64,000 nucleotides of DNA from Ceratopteris richardii (lineage: Eukaryota; Streptophyta; Polypodiopsida; Polypodiales; Pteridaceae): contig CM035407.1 of assembly GCA_020310875.1 (NCBI GenBank), forward strand, positions 67,087,158-67,151,157. Reading direction: 5' to 3'. Position numbers and translations under genes: made by a program. This document shows, one piece after another, positions 43,636 to 56,435 of this stretch (position 1 is the stretch's first letter; each line of letters opens with the position of its first letter). The notes beneath the pieces were generated by a model. That model searched no databases and had not been told where the DNA came from. It worked only from the letters and a program-made list of their open reading frames with translations.

Positions 43636-46018
43636 ATTCTCTCAGTTCTACACTTGTAAGCATTGGTTTTCTTCTTTGGCCAGAGCTAAGTGGCATCATA
43701 GGAGTCCCATATTTCTCATTATATGGGCATTTCGGGTGACATGTTGTCCTAGTTGTTCTTCTACATCAATAATGGCTTCCTTGGTCTTTTGCCCTAATTC
43801 CACGTCCTTAGAATGATAAGATTCACAAAGTTCTTGATGACATGAATTGATTTTTGGTCACTAAGTTGAGATTTTCCTGTAGTTGAGCTGTCATTCGTTG
43901 TAGGGCCTAATATTGATGTCCTAATGAAGTAGATTCTTCTCTAACTTGATGCATGCAAGAAAACATTTGTTGAAAAGTAGTATCTATAGTGGAAGAGGAA
44001 AATAATGATGGGGTGCACAAAAAGGCATGTTGTTCAGTGTGTAATGTAGGGGGAACAAGGGTCGGGTAAGGGAGTGTGGATGCAGTGGTGATGGTGGAGA
44101 AGTGCGTGGAAATGGGTGTGTGAATAGTGGTGATGGGGGTGTGTGAATAGTGGTGATGGACATCACCATCTTGAGTGGAGGTATAGTGGGTGGTCCATAT
44201 CACTAGAAGTGTGATGTAGTGAATGGATAGTGAAAAGTGGTGTGACCATGGAGGATTGTGTTGGTGTGAATACAAGATTTACAAAGGTTGATGAGTATGT
44301 TACACAGAAAGGTTCGAGCACTGATTGATGAGGGTGAGATGGTTGAGGTAGTGTGTTGGGGCTACGATGTAGTATTGATGAAAGATGAATTGGAGTATGG
44401 GGGGCGAGGAAAGGGTGTTGAGAGAGGGGAATAGGTGGAATGGGCAAAGCTAGGAAGAGGTTGACGACTATTCATTGGAAGGTTGATGTGGTGAATGATG
44501 TTGATGGTGTTGTGGAAGTGGTGAGAAAGGGGTTAACCTGTTCTTGTGATACTAAACTAGAAATGGGATGATCAAATGAAGATGAGCTAGGATGTATAGG
44601 TGAAACAAAATGTATAGGTGATTGAATGTCGGGTTCTGACATAAAGGCAATGTCCGAGGTGTGGGTGGGTAGGTATGTCGATGGAGGAGGTGGTATGTTG
44701 ATTACGGTGGTGTAGTCTCAGGTTGGCATGTCTACCATGATTTGTGCTTCTTGATGAATGGAGGTGTGGGCCTCAACTGATACACAAATATACTCTCATG
44801 GTCATGGTATTAATCATACTCCTTGAGGATCAAATTGAGGTAGGGGCTTGCCCTTGAGGAAATGTAATGCTTTGAGTATGCCCACTACTTGAAATAATTC
44901 ATTGAAACCATTTACAAAGGTAGCCTCAAATTCATTGTTGGCCAATTCTTGCTACAAAATTTCCTTACTTTGTTGCTCTGTGATCTGATTTCTTGCCCAA
45001 ACAGCTTGCATGTTTTTGTATAATCTTTGAATTGCAAGGGTGTATTCAGATGCATTCGAGGTGTCATCTTCTCTAGTGTTTGTATCTCCTTGAATTTCAA
45101 TTTTCCTCTCATTTTGTTCTTGTTGACCCCCAACTTGTGTTTCTTAGCTTTGGTTGATTGACATCCTCCTCATCGTCATCCTCCATGACTTTTCTATCTT
45201 CATCTATTGGACTTGACATAGCTTGATTGCTTTTAGGTTCTGATGGAGAATTGGGATAGCTATGGCGTTCATATTCTTTTGTAAAACTTGACCTTGGAGG
45301 ATTGAAATTCGCTAGAGAATGCATCATCCATTTCAAAATCAAATGTCATATTTAGTGCCTCAGCTTCTATGTTGGTATTAGAAAGGTAAACGCTTCCCGT
45401 TTGACAGTAGCTATGGTTTCCCTTACTTCTGTAGCTATGGCCACTATGGTGGTCAGCATGGTTGCACGATAGATTATACTTGCACTAGAAGTACCTTTTA
45501 ATGTAAGAGATCATGATAAACAAATTCTCATGGGGGGGGACATTTCTTGAGGCTCCATTGGCGATTGTTGGGGTAATGGTTGAGGGGATGAAAAGGTAGG
45601 TACATGTAGACATGTTGATGGTTCCCCTCATGCGTTTTCTGATTTGTGACCTTGGTGGTTTGCAAGAATTGGTAGTGACTTTAAATTGTTCTAATTTTGC
45701 ACTTGATAAGGCTTGCTTGATAGGAATTTCATAAGCTATACACATATATGTTGGAGGATAAATACTCCTATGCACACAAAAAAAGAAAGTGAACCCTGCT
45801 TGAGGGGATGACAAGGCAGGTACATGTACACATGGGATGGTTCCCCTCATGCGTTTTTGGATTCATGACTTTGGTGGTTTGCCGGACTTGGTAGTGCCTT
45901 TAAACTGTTCTAATTTTTCACTTGATAAGGCTTGCTCTATAATAATTTCATAAGCTATACACATATATGTTGGAGGATAAACACTCCTATGTGCACAACA
46001 AAAGCAAAAGAACCCTCC
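43636..46018 (-). pseudogene. G2 ORF3, N-terminal two thirds
   Basis: Minus-strand homologue of G1 ORF3. From right to left: YMCIAYEI and KRMRGTIP, FDFEMDDAFS, the EYERHSYPNSPSEPK to MEDDDEED segment, YTKTCKLFGQEI, YSSTFVNLVFTP, and FQQMFSCMHQVREESTSLG. It is shifted and stopped many times. It shows uninterrupted coding across the point where G1 has TAA (4683), supporting a single large ORF. It contains a local 220-bp tandem duplication. Confidence 0.82.
45572..46013. repeat. Tandem duplication of about 220 bp in G2 ORF3
   Basis: Two direct copies (about 45572-45793 and 45794-46013), both containing GGTTCCCCTCATGCGTTTT and CATATATGTTGGAGGATAAA. They differ by scattered substitutions, so the duplication is old. 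Confidence 0.75.
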
Positions 46019-46552
46019 TAGGATTCTAAATTTTTTCTAACATAGGATCTATGTTTTCCAAGTTTCTCTGAGTACATGTAGAGAATGAAAATGAAACTTA
46101 GCACCATAAATCTAGACTTAGAGAACCTTCAACAGAGAGTAAAATCACTCCATTTGGATATTGGATGGTGCCTTAGCTAGCTACAACAAAACAGATAACT
46201 TGATATCTTCACAGAATATTAGCTAATTGCACAGTAGAACTTATGGACTTTCCAAAAAGGAAAAAATCATTACAAATAGATTCAGGATGAAGGAGAAACA
46301 AAAATTACAAGATCACGGGGTCTAACAAGATCATTTAGAGGGATAGAGTATGTAAAAGTGAAACTTCTACAAAATATGTAGAGAACAACTAGTAGGGGGT
46401 GTGCTTAAGCAAGGGGGCAACTTGGGCACAAACATACAAGACTCTAAGTCATAATACAACTCATTAGAGGATTCAAAGTTCACATGCCAACCTCTTCAAC
46501 CAATCAAAAACATATACATGTCAAAACGTGAGGTCCAATCACATCAAGAGCT
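46019..46552. other. Unassigned spacer
   Basis: Slightly AT-rich sequence between the G2 remnant and the Copia-B LTR. I see no ORF homology, repeat or RNA gene. Confidence 0.5.
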
Positions 46553-47711
46553 TGTGAAGAGATTGATTTGTAGTTGATGAAGATGAAGCGGTGTTGCAAA
46601 AACTTTGCACTACACTAGCCAAACGGACTCAAGAGATATGTGGTGGGCCCTTTAAGATTGCAAAAGGATGTATTAGAAACCCTATGTACCTTGGAAGATC
46701 ACTCTGAAAAATTTGAATCAAAATAGATAAGTTGGAGTAGATTCAAGAGCCAAAAACTTGATATTTATGTTCATACACATGTCCAAAGTTTTGAACAATT
46801 CTCTAGCCACAACAACAATTAAATTACTTTCCTTTGAAGAACTCTTACTAGCTTATTAAGCTAACAATCAAGATTTATCTCAACTAAAATTATGAACTAC
46901 ACAAGGAGAAACTTGTTTAGCAAGTGGTAGCATGAACCCGATTTTCTTGGGCTATAATAGTACTCAAACCAGTGAGCAGAAAAATGAGAATATCTCACGA
47001 CTCAAGAATCCAATGCTTACGAAATTTTACAAGAAACTACTAAACACGACGATGATTCTAATAAGTTTTGAATCATGGAAAATGGTTAAGTACACATGGA
47101 GAAACAACTCTGAAAAAATGATTGTTCTAAGAGAATGTTGATAGAGAAGTAGAAAATGAGGTGACACTGTTGAATTCAAAAGATCATATCTCACGATTGG
47201 AACATCGAATTGCAATGAACATTGGTGAGCCTACCGTAGACTTAGAGATCTAACTGTATCAAGTTAAATCACTGAAAATGATGCTCCAAGCCCAGCAAAA
47301 TCATCTCTGCAATCTGACTGAGAAAACTGGGAGATATGGCAGTGAACAATACACTTCACAAGACCATGAAAATATGAACTCAAATGATCATGAAAATGAA
47401 ACTATATTGATTGTAAAATACAATGGACTTACTCTACATATGTGTGCCTTGAAACCACACCTTGATATGGCATAAAGCTCAGCTCATGGAGGTCTTTTCT
47501 TAACCATGACTAAAATTTCCATGTATTTATACTTGATCTTGAAAGCCTAACTTCCTACAATCACTCTCCAATCTATTAGTGATTGATTTGATTCTCCAAC
47601 TATCTTCAATCACAAATTCATGGATTTTCTTTCCCTTTTTGATCAAGTGGACTCAACCACTTTAGATTCTTACACTTTTACATCAAGTAAAGGCTTCAAA
47701 AGTTGCAAGAG
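46553..47711 (-). repeat. Copia-B 3' LTR
   Basis: Starts TGTGAAGAG. Its right end is fused to pol within GTAGTTCCA, where the LTR end (GTAGTTCACA) and pol (GTAGTTCCAAA in Copia-A) share sequence. Confidence 0.85.
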
Positions 47712-48949
47712 GTAGTTCCAAATGCCAATCCAAGATCTGTGAATAGTGTCTTCATCCTCATAGCTTCTTGAGTAGCTATAGCAAGATCTCTATATTCAGT
47801 GTCAGTAGAAGAGAGAGCAACTATGGGTTGCTTCTTCGATGACCATGAAACAAGTTTTGAACCTACAAAGGTAAGATAACCTGAGGTGCTCCTTGGGTCT
47901 TCCTTGGATCGAGCCCAACCTACAGCAGAGAAAAATTTCAAACTTAAATCAGATACATAAGGTTAATATAACCCCTCATTCATGGCCCCTTTGAGATATC
48001 TAAGTATCCTCTTGGCAGCCTCCATGTGAGGTTTCCTAGGTGTGTGCATAAATTGACTTAGCACACTCACACTATAACATATATCAACCCTTGTCAATGT
48101 GGCATAGTTGAAACAACCCACAAGGCTTTGATAACCTGTCACATCTTCTATGAGTTCACCTTCGTGTGAGCTCATTTTATGATTAACCTCCATTGGAGTA
48201 CCTACAATCCTGCAATCTTGCATCTTGAATTTTGCCAACATGTCTTTAATGTACTTTCAGTCAGTAAGAAACATACCATGATCTTTGTAGACAACTTCCA
48301 ATCCTAGGAAGTAAGTAAGTGAACCCAAATCACTTATCTTGAATTATTCTCTCATCTATTCTTTGATTCTCTTTATGCCATCTGTATCATTTCTTGTAAG
48401 TATAATATCATCTACATACACACATAAATAGATGAATTTAGAATTACTCCTTTTTATGAATAGTGATGGATCTACCTTGCTAGGTTGAAATCATTTGTTC
48501 TGCAAGAATGAGACAAGCCTGTGTTTCCAAGCCCTTGGGACTTGTTTGAATCCATATAAAGCTTTATTAAGTTTACACACATAATCAAGATATATGTGAT
48601 TCTCAAAACCAAGTGGTTGTGTCATATATACCTCCTCTGTTATCCATCCATTAAGAAATTCATTTTTTACATCCAATTGAAGTATCTTCCAATTCTTGGA
48701 AGAGGCAATACTAAGCAAATGTTTAATAGTAGGCATTTTTGCCATAGGAGAGAAGGTCTCCTCATAATCAATTCCCTGAATTTGTGTAAAGCCTTTTGGC
48801 ACAAGCCTTGCCTTATACCTGTTAATGGAGCCATCTGAGCTCTTCTTCAATTTGTGGATCCACCTTGAGCCTATCACTTTCATTGATGGAGACTTGGGAA
48901 CCAACTCCCAAATGTTATTCTCTTCAAGAGCTTCAATTTCTTCTTCCAT
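47712..48949 (-). pseudogene. Copia-B reverse transcriptase and start of RNase H
   Basis: 48949-48491 holds WELVPKSPSMKVIGSRW, LQLDVKNEFLNG and KALYGFKQVPRAW. After a gap with stops (48250-48490), 48241-47963 and 47941-47712 give the connection and RNase H (ALSSTDTEYRDLA). It ends at DLGLAFG, where about 180 bp or more of RNase H coding present in Copia-A is deleted. Confidence 0.87.
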
Positions 48950-48964
48950 TGCATGCCTTCATTC

Positions 48965-50104
48965 TCATTTCTTCTTTGCTTCCTCAAATGTTGAAGGCTC
49001 CTCTTGATTTATTTCTTGTGCTAGATAGATTGAATGTTTAGTGACAAGAGAAGTATCAAACCCATACCTTTCTGTTTTTCTTTTCTCCCTCATGGGCCTT
49101 CTTAGGCCATGATGTGATGATTCTGCCTCTTGTTCACGTTCCTCCATTTTTGCTTTACCTCTAGACTTCCACATTTTGCTTTTTTCATACTGAGTTGCTT
49201 CATTATCTTCTGCGGTATCTTCCTCTTCAACTTTAGAAGAATTATCCTTAACAAATTTTGGAAAATCTTCTTCAAGATAATAAGGTAGGCTGACCTTTTT
49301 ACATGAATCTTCATATCAAGAACTATTCTTATCAAATACCACATATCTACTCACCATGAATCCTTTCCTTGTTGGGTTGTATAATCTGTAGCCCTTTTGT
49401 TTGTTGTCATATCGAATAAATACACACCTTTCTGCTTTGGGGTCCATCTTGCCTCTAACCTTTGAAGGAACATGAGCAAAAGCAACACATCTAAAAATCT
49501 TACAACGATCCAAGCTTGGTCTTCTTCCATTCCAAGCCTCATATGGTGTCATGTAATGAAGTGATTTTGAAGGTAACTTGTTAATCAAATAAGTGGCCAT
49601 GGATACAACCTCAGCCCATAAGTAATTAGGTAAGTGCTTTTCATTTAGCATAGACCTTACAACTTCAACAATTGTTCTATTCCTTCTTTTCGCCACTCCA
49701 TTTTCCTCAGGAGTGTACCTTGTAGTGATCTTTCTTTTGAGTCCTCTTTCTTGAAGAAAGGAGTCTAATTCATGGAAGGAGTACTCTCCCCCTCTATTTA
49801 ACCTTAGCCTTTTTAGTGTTTTACCTGTTTGATTCTCCACAAGAGCCAAACATCTTTTGAAGCATGAAAAGACTTCATTGTTGTGTTTCACAAAGTATAA
49901 TATAGTCCACCTACTGCAATCATCAATGAACGAGACATAATACCTTGATCGAGATATTGAAGCATCCTTGCTAGGTCCCCATACATACGTATGAACCAAC
50001 TCCAAGAGATCTCCATGCATATATCCTTTCTTCATGAATGCTAATCTGTGACTCTTTCCAAATTGACATGCACTACACTTATAAATCATGTGTTTTTTTG
50101 ACAA
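48965..50104 (-). pseudogene. Copia-B integrase
   Basis: LELVHTYVWGP carries Tyr where the first catalytic Asp stands in Copia-A (HTDVWGP). LRLNRGGEYS has Asn in place of the second Asp. The Glu region reads PEENGVAKRRNR. Loss of two acidic residues means this copy was inactive. A frameshift near 49330 separates the C-terminal linker. Confidence 0.87.
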
Positions 50105-50345
50105 GTTAGGGAGTCCAAGTACACTTTGGCCCCTTCAAATTTTCTTTAATGATCTTTCACCAATATGTGCTAACCTTTTGTGCCATATGTCCAATTAGGT
50201 GAGTGTCTAACTACCATATTTAAAGAGAGCAATGTTTCTAGTGTCTTGTAATTCAAATGTGAACAATCTGTCTATCTTTTCACCTTTTGTGATTCTCCTG
50301 AATCCTTGACTTGGATCTTCAACAAATGCCCCTACTTTTGGGAAC

Positions 50346-50981
50346 CTAACTTGCAACCCTTTCTACTATCTGCCCAACAGTTATCAAATTCTCTGTAATG
50401 GTAGGGACATAGAGTACCTTACTAAGAAAGTTGATGTTTCCATCAGGTGCTTTGACATTTCCTATTTTCTCCACAAGGTGTCTTGTACCATCTCCTATTT
50501 GTACCTCATGCTTGTTCCTTGGATCTTCTAAATTTGATAGGAGGGCCACATTTCCTGCCACATGATTGGAACAACTTGAATCTATGTAGAAAACATGCTC
50601 ATCAGATTTACCATGTGGCATGGCCATATTCATGATTAGCAATGAGTCCTCTTGATTTGAGTCTTCTGTGTAGTTATTGAATTCTCTTCTTCCTCTATTG
50701 CTTGCTTGATAGTTTGAATGGTTGTAATTGTTGTGGTTGTGATGGTAATTGTTGAACCTTCCTCTTGCGTAGCCATAGCTTCCTCTATTGTAGCATGTGC
50801 CTCTTTGATTTCTGGAATCCCTAAAGAAATTTTCAATTGTATGATTATTTAATCCACAAATAGAGCATGAATTAGAGTCTTGGGATCTTCGCCTACCTTG
50901 TCTTCCTCCTCTGCCTCTACCTCTACCATGTCTTCCTCTACCTGCATAGTTAGCTTGATGTGTACCTGCTTCATCATCCAC
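50346..50981 (-). pseudogene. Copia-B nucleocapsid and protease
   Basis: Gly/Arg-rich stretch, then a knuckle CSICGLNNHTIENFF in which the last Cys is Phe. The protease active site reads IDSSCSNHVAGN, as in Copia-A. The pre-integrase segment downstream (50105-50340) is shifted. Confidence 0.83.
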
Positions 50982-51675
50982 TTTCTTTCCTCTTCCTTTG
51001 TTTTCTTTGACATGATTTTATCAATATACAAAGCTGAGGATTGATTACCTTTGGAGCTTTCTCCATTCATGATAAGCTTGGCCTCTTGAGTAAGTAGTTG
51101 TCCTATGAGTGTGGTGAAATCTGGTACATGCATATCCATGTATAGATCCATAGTTGTGGTGAATGCTTCCCAATTATCATCTGCCTTCAAGCCATTGATG
51201 ACCTTCCTTACAATTTTATCTTCATCTATTACCTCTCCAATGCTTCCCAACTGATCTGCTATGTCCTTAAGCTTTGTGACAAAATTAGTCACATTTTTTT
51301 TGGGAGGTTTCTTGAGAGTTGTGAAGTCTAGCCATAGTTGATGCTTCCTCGCTTTTGTACTTGAAGAGAAGAAGGCGTCAAGTGCATTCCATACTTCCTG
51401 AGATGTTTTAAAACTTCTAATGTGAGGCAACAAAAAATTTGAGATAGATTTGAGGAGATAAGACCTTGCAAGTGCATCGTTGGAGCACCATGTGCTCAAT
51501 CTTTCTTGCTCTTCTAGTGATGATTGACTTTTGTTCCTAAAACTTGGCATAACTAAGACTCCAACTATATAACCATATAAATTCCTTCCTTGAAGATAAG
51601 CTTCCATCCTTAATGACCAAGTTGAGTAGTTACCTCTATCCAATTTGTCAATTGATGAAGGAAATCCATCTTCCA
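50849..51675 (-). pseudogene. Copia-B gag
   Basis: Open from the ATG at 51675: DKLDRGNYSTWSLRMEAYL, SQEVWNALDAFFSS, NVTNFVTKLKDIADQL, then a basic tail into the nucleocapsid in an overlapping frame. Confidence 0.85.
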
Positions 51676-51689
51676 TGTTGTCCAACCTT

Positions 51690-51701
51690 GCTCTGATACC
51701 A
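51690..51701 (-). other. Copia-B primer-binding site, tRNA-iMet
   Basis: Same 12-nt GCTCTGATACCA as in Copia-A, one base from the LTR. Confidence 0.9.
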
Positions 51702-51702
51702 C

Positions 51703-52871
51703 TGTGAAGAGATGGATTTGTAGTTGATGAAGATGAAATGGTGCTGCAAAAACTTTGCACTACACCATCCAAATGGACTCAAGAGATATGTTGTGGGCCC
51801 TTTTAGCTTCCCAAAGGATGTATTAGACACCCTATGTACCTTGGAAGATCACTCTCAGAAAGTTGAATCAAACAAATAAGTTGGAGTAGATTCAAGAGCC
51901 AAAAACTTGCTATTTATATTCATATACCTGTCCAAAGTTTTGAACAACTCTCTGGCCACAGTAGCAATTAACTTAATTCCTTTTGAGGAACTCTTACTAG
52001 GTTATTAAGGTAACAATCAAGAGTTATTTCAACAAATATGATGGACTACACAAGGAGAAACATGTTTAGCAAGTGGTAGCATGACGCCTATTTTCTCGGG
52101 TTGTAACAATACTTAGACCAGTGAGCAAAAAAATGTTAATAGCTCTAGATTCAAGACTCCAATGCTTATGAACTTCTAGAGGCATATACTAGACAGTATG
52201 ATGATTCTAATAAGCTTTAAATCATGGGAGAGGGTTAAGTACAAACTCAGAAATAACTTTGACAAAATGACTGTTTTGAGAGAGTGCTGATAGAGAAGTA
52301 GAAAATGAGGTAACATAGTTGACTTCAAATAATCATATCTCGCGATTGAGACATTCAATTACAATGAAATTTTGGAGCCTACATTAGACTTAGAGATCTT
52401 ATTTTACCAAGTTAAATGCCAGAAAATGATGCACCAAGCTCAGAGAAATCATCTGTGCAATTTGACTCAGAAAATTGAGAGATATGGCAATGAATAGTAC
52501 ACTTCACAAGAACATGAAAATATGAACTCAAATGATCATGAAAATGAAATTATATTGATTGCAAAATACAATGGACTTACTGATACATTATGTATGCCTT
52601 GAAACCACACCTTGATATGGCATAAAGCTCAACCCATGGAGGTCTTCTCTTAACCACGACTAAAGGTGCCATGTATTTATAGTTGATCTTGGGAGCCTAA
52701 CTTCCTACAATCACTCTCCAATATATTAGTGATTGATTTGATTCTCCAACCACCTTCAATCATTAATTTGTGGCTTTTGTTTCCCTTTTTGATGAAGTGG
52801 ACTCAACCACTTTAGATTCTTTCACTTTTACATCAAGTAAAGGCTTCAAAAGTTACAAGAGGTAGTTTATA
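51703..52871 (-). repeat. Copia-B 5' LTR
   Basis: About 1,169 bp. The far end reads TTTATA where Copia-A has TTCACA. Confidence 0.85.
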
Positions 52872-53105
52872 GGTGAAGTTTACATTGTCTTCACTTTAAG
52901 GCTTGTTCTATCACTTTGTGAGACTCAAGCCAATACTTAGGCTTGTCATAGACTTGCTCCAATAGCTCCCCATCAAGCCAAGTATGTTTGAGGTCTTCAA
53001 TCTTCTAAGGTTACCTGCAAACCAATCATGGTTTTGAATTTGCAAAGCTTTGTACCATCCAATGCTTTGGTTAGAATATCTGCACATTGTTGATGAGTGG
53101 ACACA
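52872..53105 (-). pseudogene. Copia pol tail upstream of Copia-B
   Basis: Minus strand: HQQCADIL-type RNase H end (cf. plus-strand start of this window), then GELLEQVYDKPKYWLESHKVI and a stop just before the LTR. It is truncated at 53105 by the Copia-D LTR, at the point matching base 42 of the window. It is the 3' end of a second element sharing the Copia-B LTR. Confidence 0.75.
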
Positions 53106-53229
53106 TGTTGGAGTTAGACGTCTGCGGAAGCACACGAACAGAACAAGGAAGAAGAAGAAGCTTGGAGCACAAATCACAATACTGAATGTATTACTAGAGA
53201 ATGTACAAAGATAAGTAACCCAGCTGGCA
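53106..53229 (-). repeat. Copia-D 3' LTR (boundary on the pol side uncertain)
   Basis: Starts TGTTGGAGTTAG on the plus strand. It matches the Copia-C LTR to about 53215; the start of the LTR in the element's orientation may be truncated. Confidence 0.65.
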
Positions 53230-53263
53230 CTCATGTATCAGGAAGTGCCAAGCTATGTGGAAA

Positions 53264-55043
53264 TCACTCCACAAAAGGAAGTAAGCCCAAAGCTTTGCGA
53301 AAAGCTTCAAACTTCTCCCTAGGCAGAGCCTTCGTGAAAAGGTCTGCAATGTTCTCCTGCATTGGCACATATGCAAAGTTTATCTCCCCAGCAAAGAACC
53401 TCTCACTGACATAATGATAATGCACCTCAATGTGCTTAGTGCGAGCATGGAACACAGGGTTCCTCGCAACTGCCAATGCGCTTTGACTGTCAGTGAAGAT
53501 GGTGGTGGCAAAAGACTGACCAACACCCAAATCAGCCATAAGGCGTCTGAGCCACACACACTCAACAGTCGCTGTGAAAGCTGCCCTATACTCAGCCTCA
53601 CAACTAGAAGTGGCCGTAGTAGACTGCTTCTTGCTCAACCAAGATATACATGAGCTACCAAGCATGAAGCAAAAGCCATTAGTGGACACACAAGTGTCAT
53701 AGCAACCAGCCCAATCAGAGTAAGAAAAAGCATGCAAATCTGTTGGTAGTGATCCCCCCTTGGGGATAATACAACCCAAGTAGCCAAGTACTACTCAAGT
53801 AGCGAAAGATACGCTTAACCGCTTGCCAATGCTTGACTCCTAGGCAATGCATAAACCTGCTCATCTGTGAGATAGCAAACTGAATATCTGGCCGAGTAAT
53901 GCATAAGTAAATCAAGCATCCAACAGCCTGCTGATAGAGAACAACATTAAATGCATCTCCACCATCATGAAGACTCAATCGTAAACATGTCTCCATAGGA
54001 GTGGCAATAGGTTTACAGTCTTCAAGGCCAAAAGGCTGCAATAATGTGTCAATATATTTTGTTTGACACAAAGCCATTCCACCATCAACGTGCATAAACT
54101 AAATGCCCAAATAATGATGTGAATGCCCCAAATCGGACATCTCCAATGAGGCATGCAAATCAGCCTTAAAATCAGCAATATGCTTCTCAATAGGACCAGT
54201 GAGAAGCATGTCGTCAACATAGACCACAATGATCAGAAGCACATCATTAGCACACTTAACATATAAGGTGCTTTCAGTTAGACTATTCTCAAAAGCATGT
54301 GCAATCAGATAGGCATGTATCTTCTCATACCAAGCACGTGGTGCTTGCTTTAAACCATATAATGCCTTCTTTAACCTGCACACCTAGTTTTCATGCCCTT
54401 TCTGCACAAAGCCATGAGGCTAAAAAACATACACTTCTTTATGCAAGTCACCATTCAGAAATGATGTTTTAATGTCCAACTGATGTACATTCCAACCATG
54501 ATGGGCTGCAAGTGCACAGATGCTTCGAACAGTAGTCATACGGCATGTAGGTGCAAAGGTCTTATCAAAATCAATGCCTCTTTCCTATGCATAAAACTTT
54601 GCAACAAGCCTAGCCTTATACTTGTCAACTGTACCATCAGGTTTACGCTTCAGCTTGTTTACCCACTTAGTGCCAATGGCCTTCTTTCCAGGAGGCAGGT
54701 CACATAAAGACCAAGTACCATTCTTCATTATTGCATCATATTCAGATTGCATAGCAGCCATCCAATTTTTTGACTTTTGTGCCTCATCAAATGAAACAGG
54801 CTCAGTCTCATCACATAGACTAGATGCAACCATAGCATAGCAATGTGATGCAAAAGAGGCACTATGAGAGCGTGATAGAGTACGATATGACAGAGGTGCA
54901 TCTAATTTGTTATCGTGCAAGGTCTGCACCAGCCATTTTGGCATAGTTCTTACCTGCTCAATATCAGTTCTCTCATCAATAAGTGCATCATGTAAATATG
55001 CATCAGAAATGGAATGATCTGCATCATCACATGAAACCTGCAA
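53264..55043 (-). pseudogene. Copia-D reverse transcriptase and RNase H
   Basis: WSLCDLPPGKKAIGTKWVNK, YKARLVAK, a break near 54585, then KALYGLKQAPRAW and YVDDMLLTG (catalytic YVDD). The connection region follows (LGHSHHYLGI, TKYIDTLL, YQQAVGCLIYL), then RNase H (ATSSCEAEYRAA, ARTKHIEVHYHY, NIADLFTKALP), ending LLPFVE-stop. Frame breaks occur at about 54098, 54385-54585 and 53750. Confidence 0.9.
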
Positions 55044-55079
55044 AGGCTGAGAAGTTGCCCCATTAGGACCAGCACTAGA

Positions 55080-56050
55080 CTATCCACGTGTAAAAAGAGG
55101 CAGCAAAGTATCATACATGTCTATGGAGCTAACAAATGTCTCCTTAGTACATGAAAGCAATGGCTGAATAGCATCCTCCACAAAAACAACATCACAACTA
55201 ACCAGAATGCATTTAGTCTGTAGATAATACAAACGATAGCCTTTACTTTCAGAACTGTACCCAACAAAAATAAATTTTACTGCTTTATCATCCAATTTTA
55301 TGGGATGTTGTTCAGGCATTAATGCATATGCCAAACAACCAAAAACACGCAGATGAGCAACAGATGGCTTGCGATCATGCCAAGCCTCATATGGAGTGAT
55401 AGACTGCAGTGCATTAGTGGGACACCTGTTTAGTACATATGCTGCACACATGACAGCCTCAAGCCAGAAACTATGTGGTAAATCTTGACTCTTGACCATA
55501 CACCTCGTGACCTGTTCTTTCGTTCAGCAACTCCATTTTGTTGAGGTGTATACGACACTGTACACCGGTGTTTTATCCCACGTTCAGCCAGAAATGCATT
55601 AAAATTAGAAGCCATATATTCCCCCCCACAATCAAAATGGAGGGTGCCCATTTTACATGGTGACATATTTTCAGCCAAAACCAAAAACTGTTTGAAGCAC
55701 ATGAACACTTCAGACTTTACCTTCAATGGATATACCCATGCATGCCTGGAAAAATCATCGATGAAAGTCACGAAGTAAAGATAATTCCCAAAAGAAGGTG
55801 TCTGCATAGAACCACAGACATCACTATGTACAAGTTGCAATTTCAGAGTAGCCCGAACTGAACCATCCTTTGGAAAGGACCAACACTGCATTTTTCCCAA
55901 AATACAGCCTTCACAAACATGTTTTCCTGGTGCCTCAAGTTTGGGCAAGGAGGACACCATTTCAGATTTCTGCAGGCATAGCAAACTAGCAAAATTCAGA
56001 TGACCAAAGCACATGCCAAAGCTTTGCATCTGACATAGCCTGAGAATCAT
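55080..56050 (-). pseudogene. Copia-D integrase
   Basis: QLVHSDVCGS (first Asp), HFDCGGEYMA (second), QQNGVAERKNR (Glu), then TPYEAWHDRKPSVAHLRVFG and FVGYSSESKGYRL. The frame shifts near 55500 between core and C-terminal part. All three acidic residues remain. Confidence 0.9.
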
Positions 56051-56434
56051 TTACTGCACATGCCAAATCATTTACTAATCTTTCATAGTCTATGAGCTTA
56101 TACAGCCCATGACATAAAATGCCAGAAGCAATAATCACATCGCCATTTGACAGATCATGAACTATACACCTGTCATCAACAAATTTCACAACCAAGCCAA
56201 TCTTGGCTAATGCACAAACTAATAACAGGTTCTTCTTGATCCTTGGTACAAATAAAGCATCTGACAAAGTGAAAGAACTACCATCAGCAGTAGTCAAAAT
56301 GATCTTACCAACTCCCATAACAGGATAAGAGGAGTTGTTGGTGCATGTAATAGTATTCTCTGTAGGGGCAGGCTCGAGTGAAGAGAAGAAACTATGCTGC
56401 GAGGTAATATGTTTGGTTGCCCCACTCTCAAAAT
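55986..56434 (-). pseudogene. Copia-D protease and pre-integrase
   Basis: Active site region reads FESGATKHIT; the usual catalytic Asp of DSGAT is Glu here. NLLLVCALAKIGLVVKF and LCHGLYKLIDYE follow, leading to the integrase zinc segment. Confidence 0.75.
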
Positions 56435-56435
56435 A

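Larger units (their letters stand above)
46553..52871 (-). mobile_element. Copia-B, Ty1/copia element, same family as Copia-A
   Basis: LTRs 46553-47711 and 51703-52871 enclose gag, nucleocapsid, protease, integrase and RT on the minus strand. The 3' end of pol is deleted up to the LTR. It is closely similar to Copia-A throughout but more damaged. Its 5' LTR is flanked upstream by another copy's pol tail. Confidence 0.9.
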
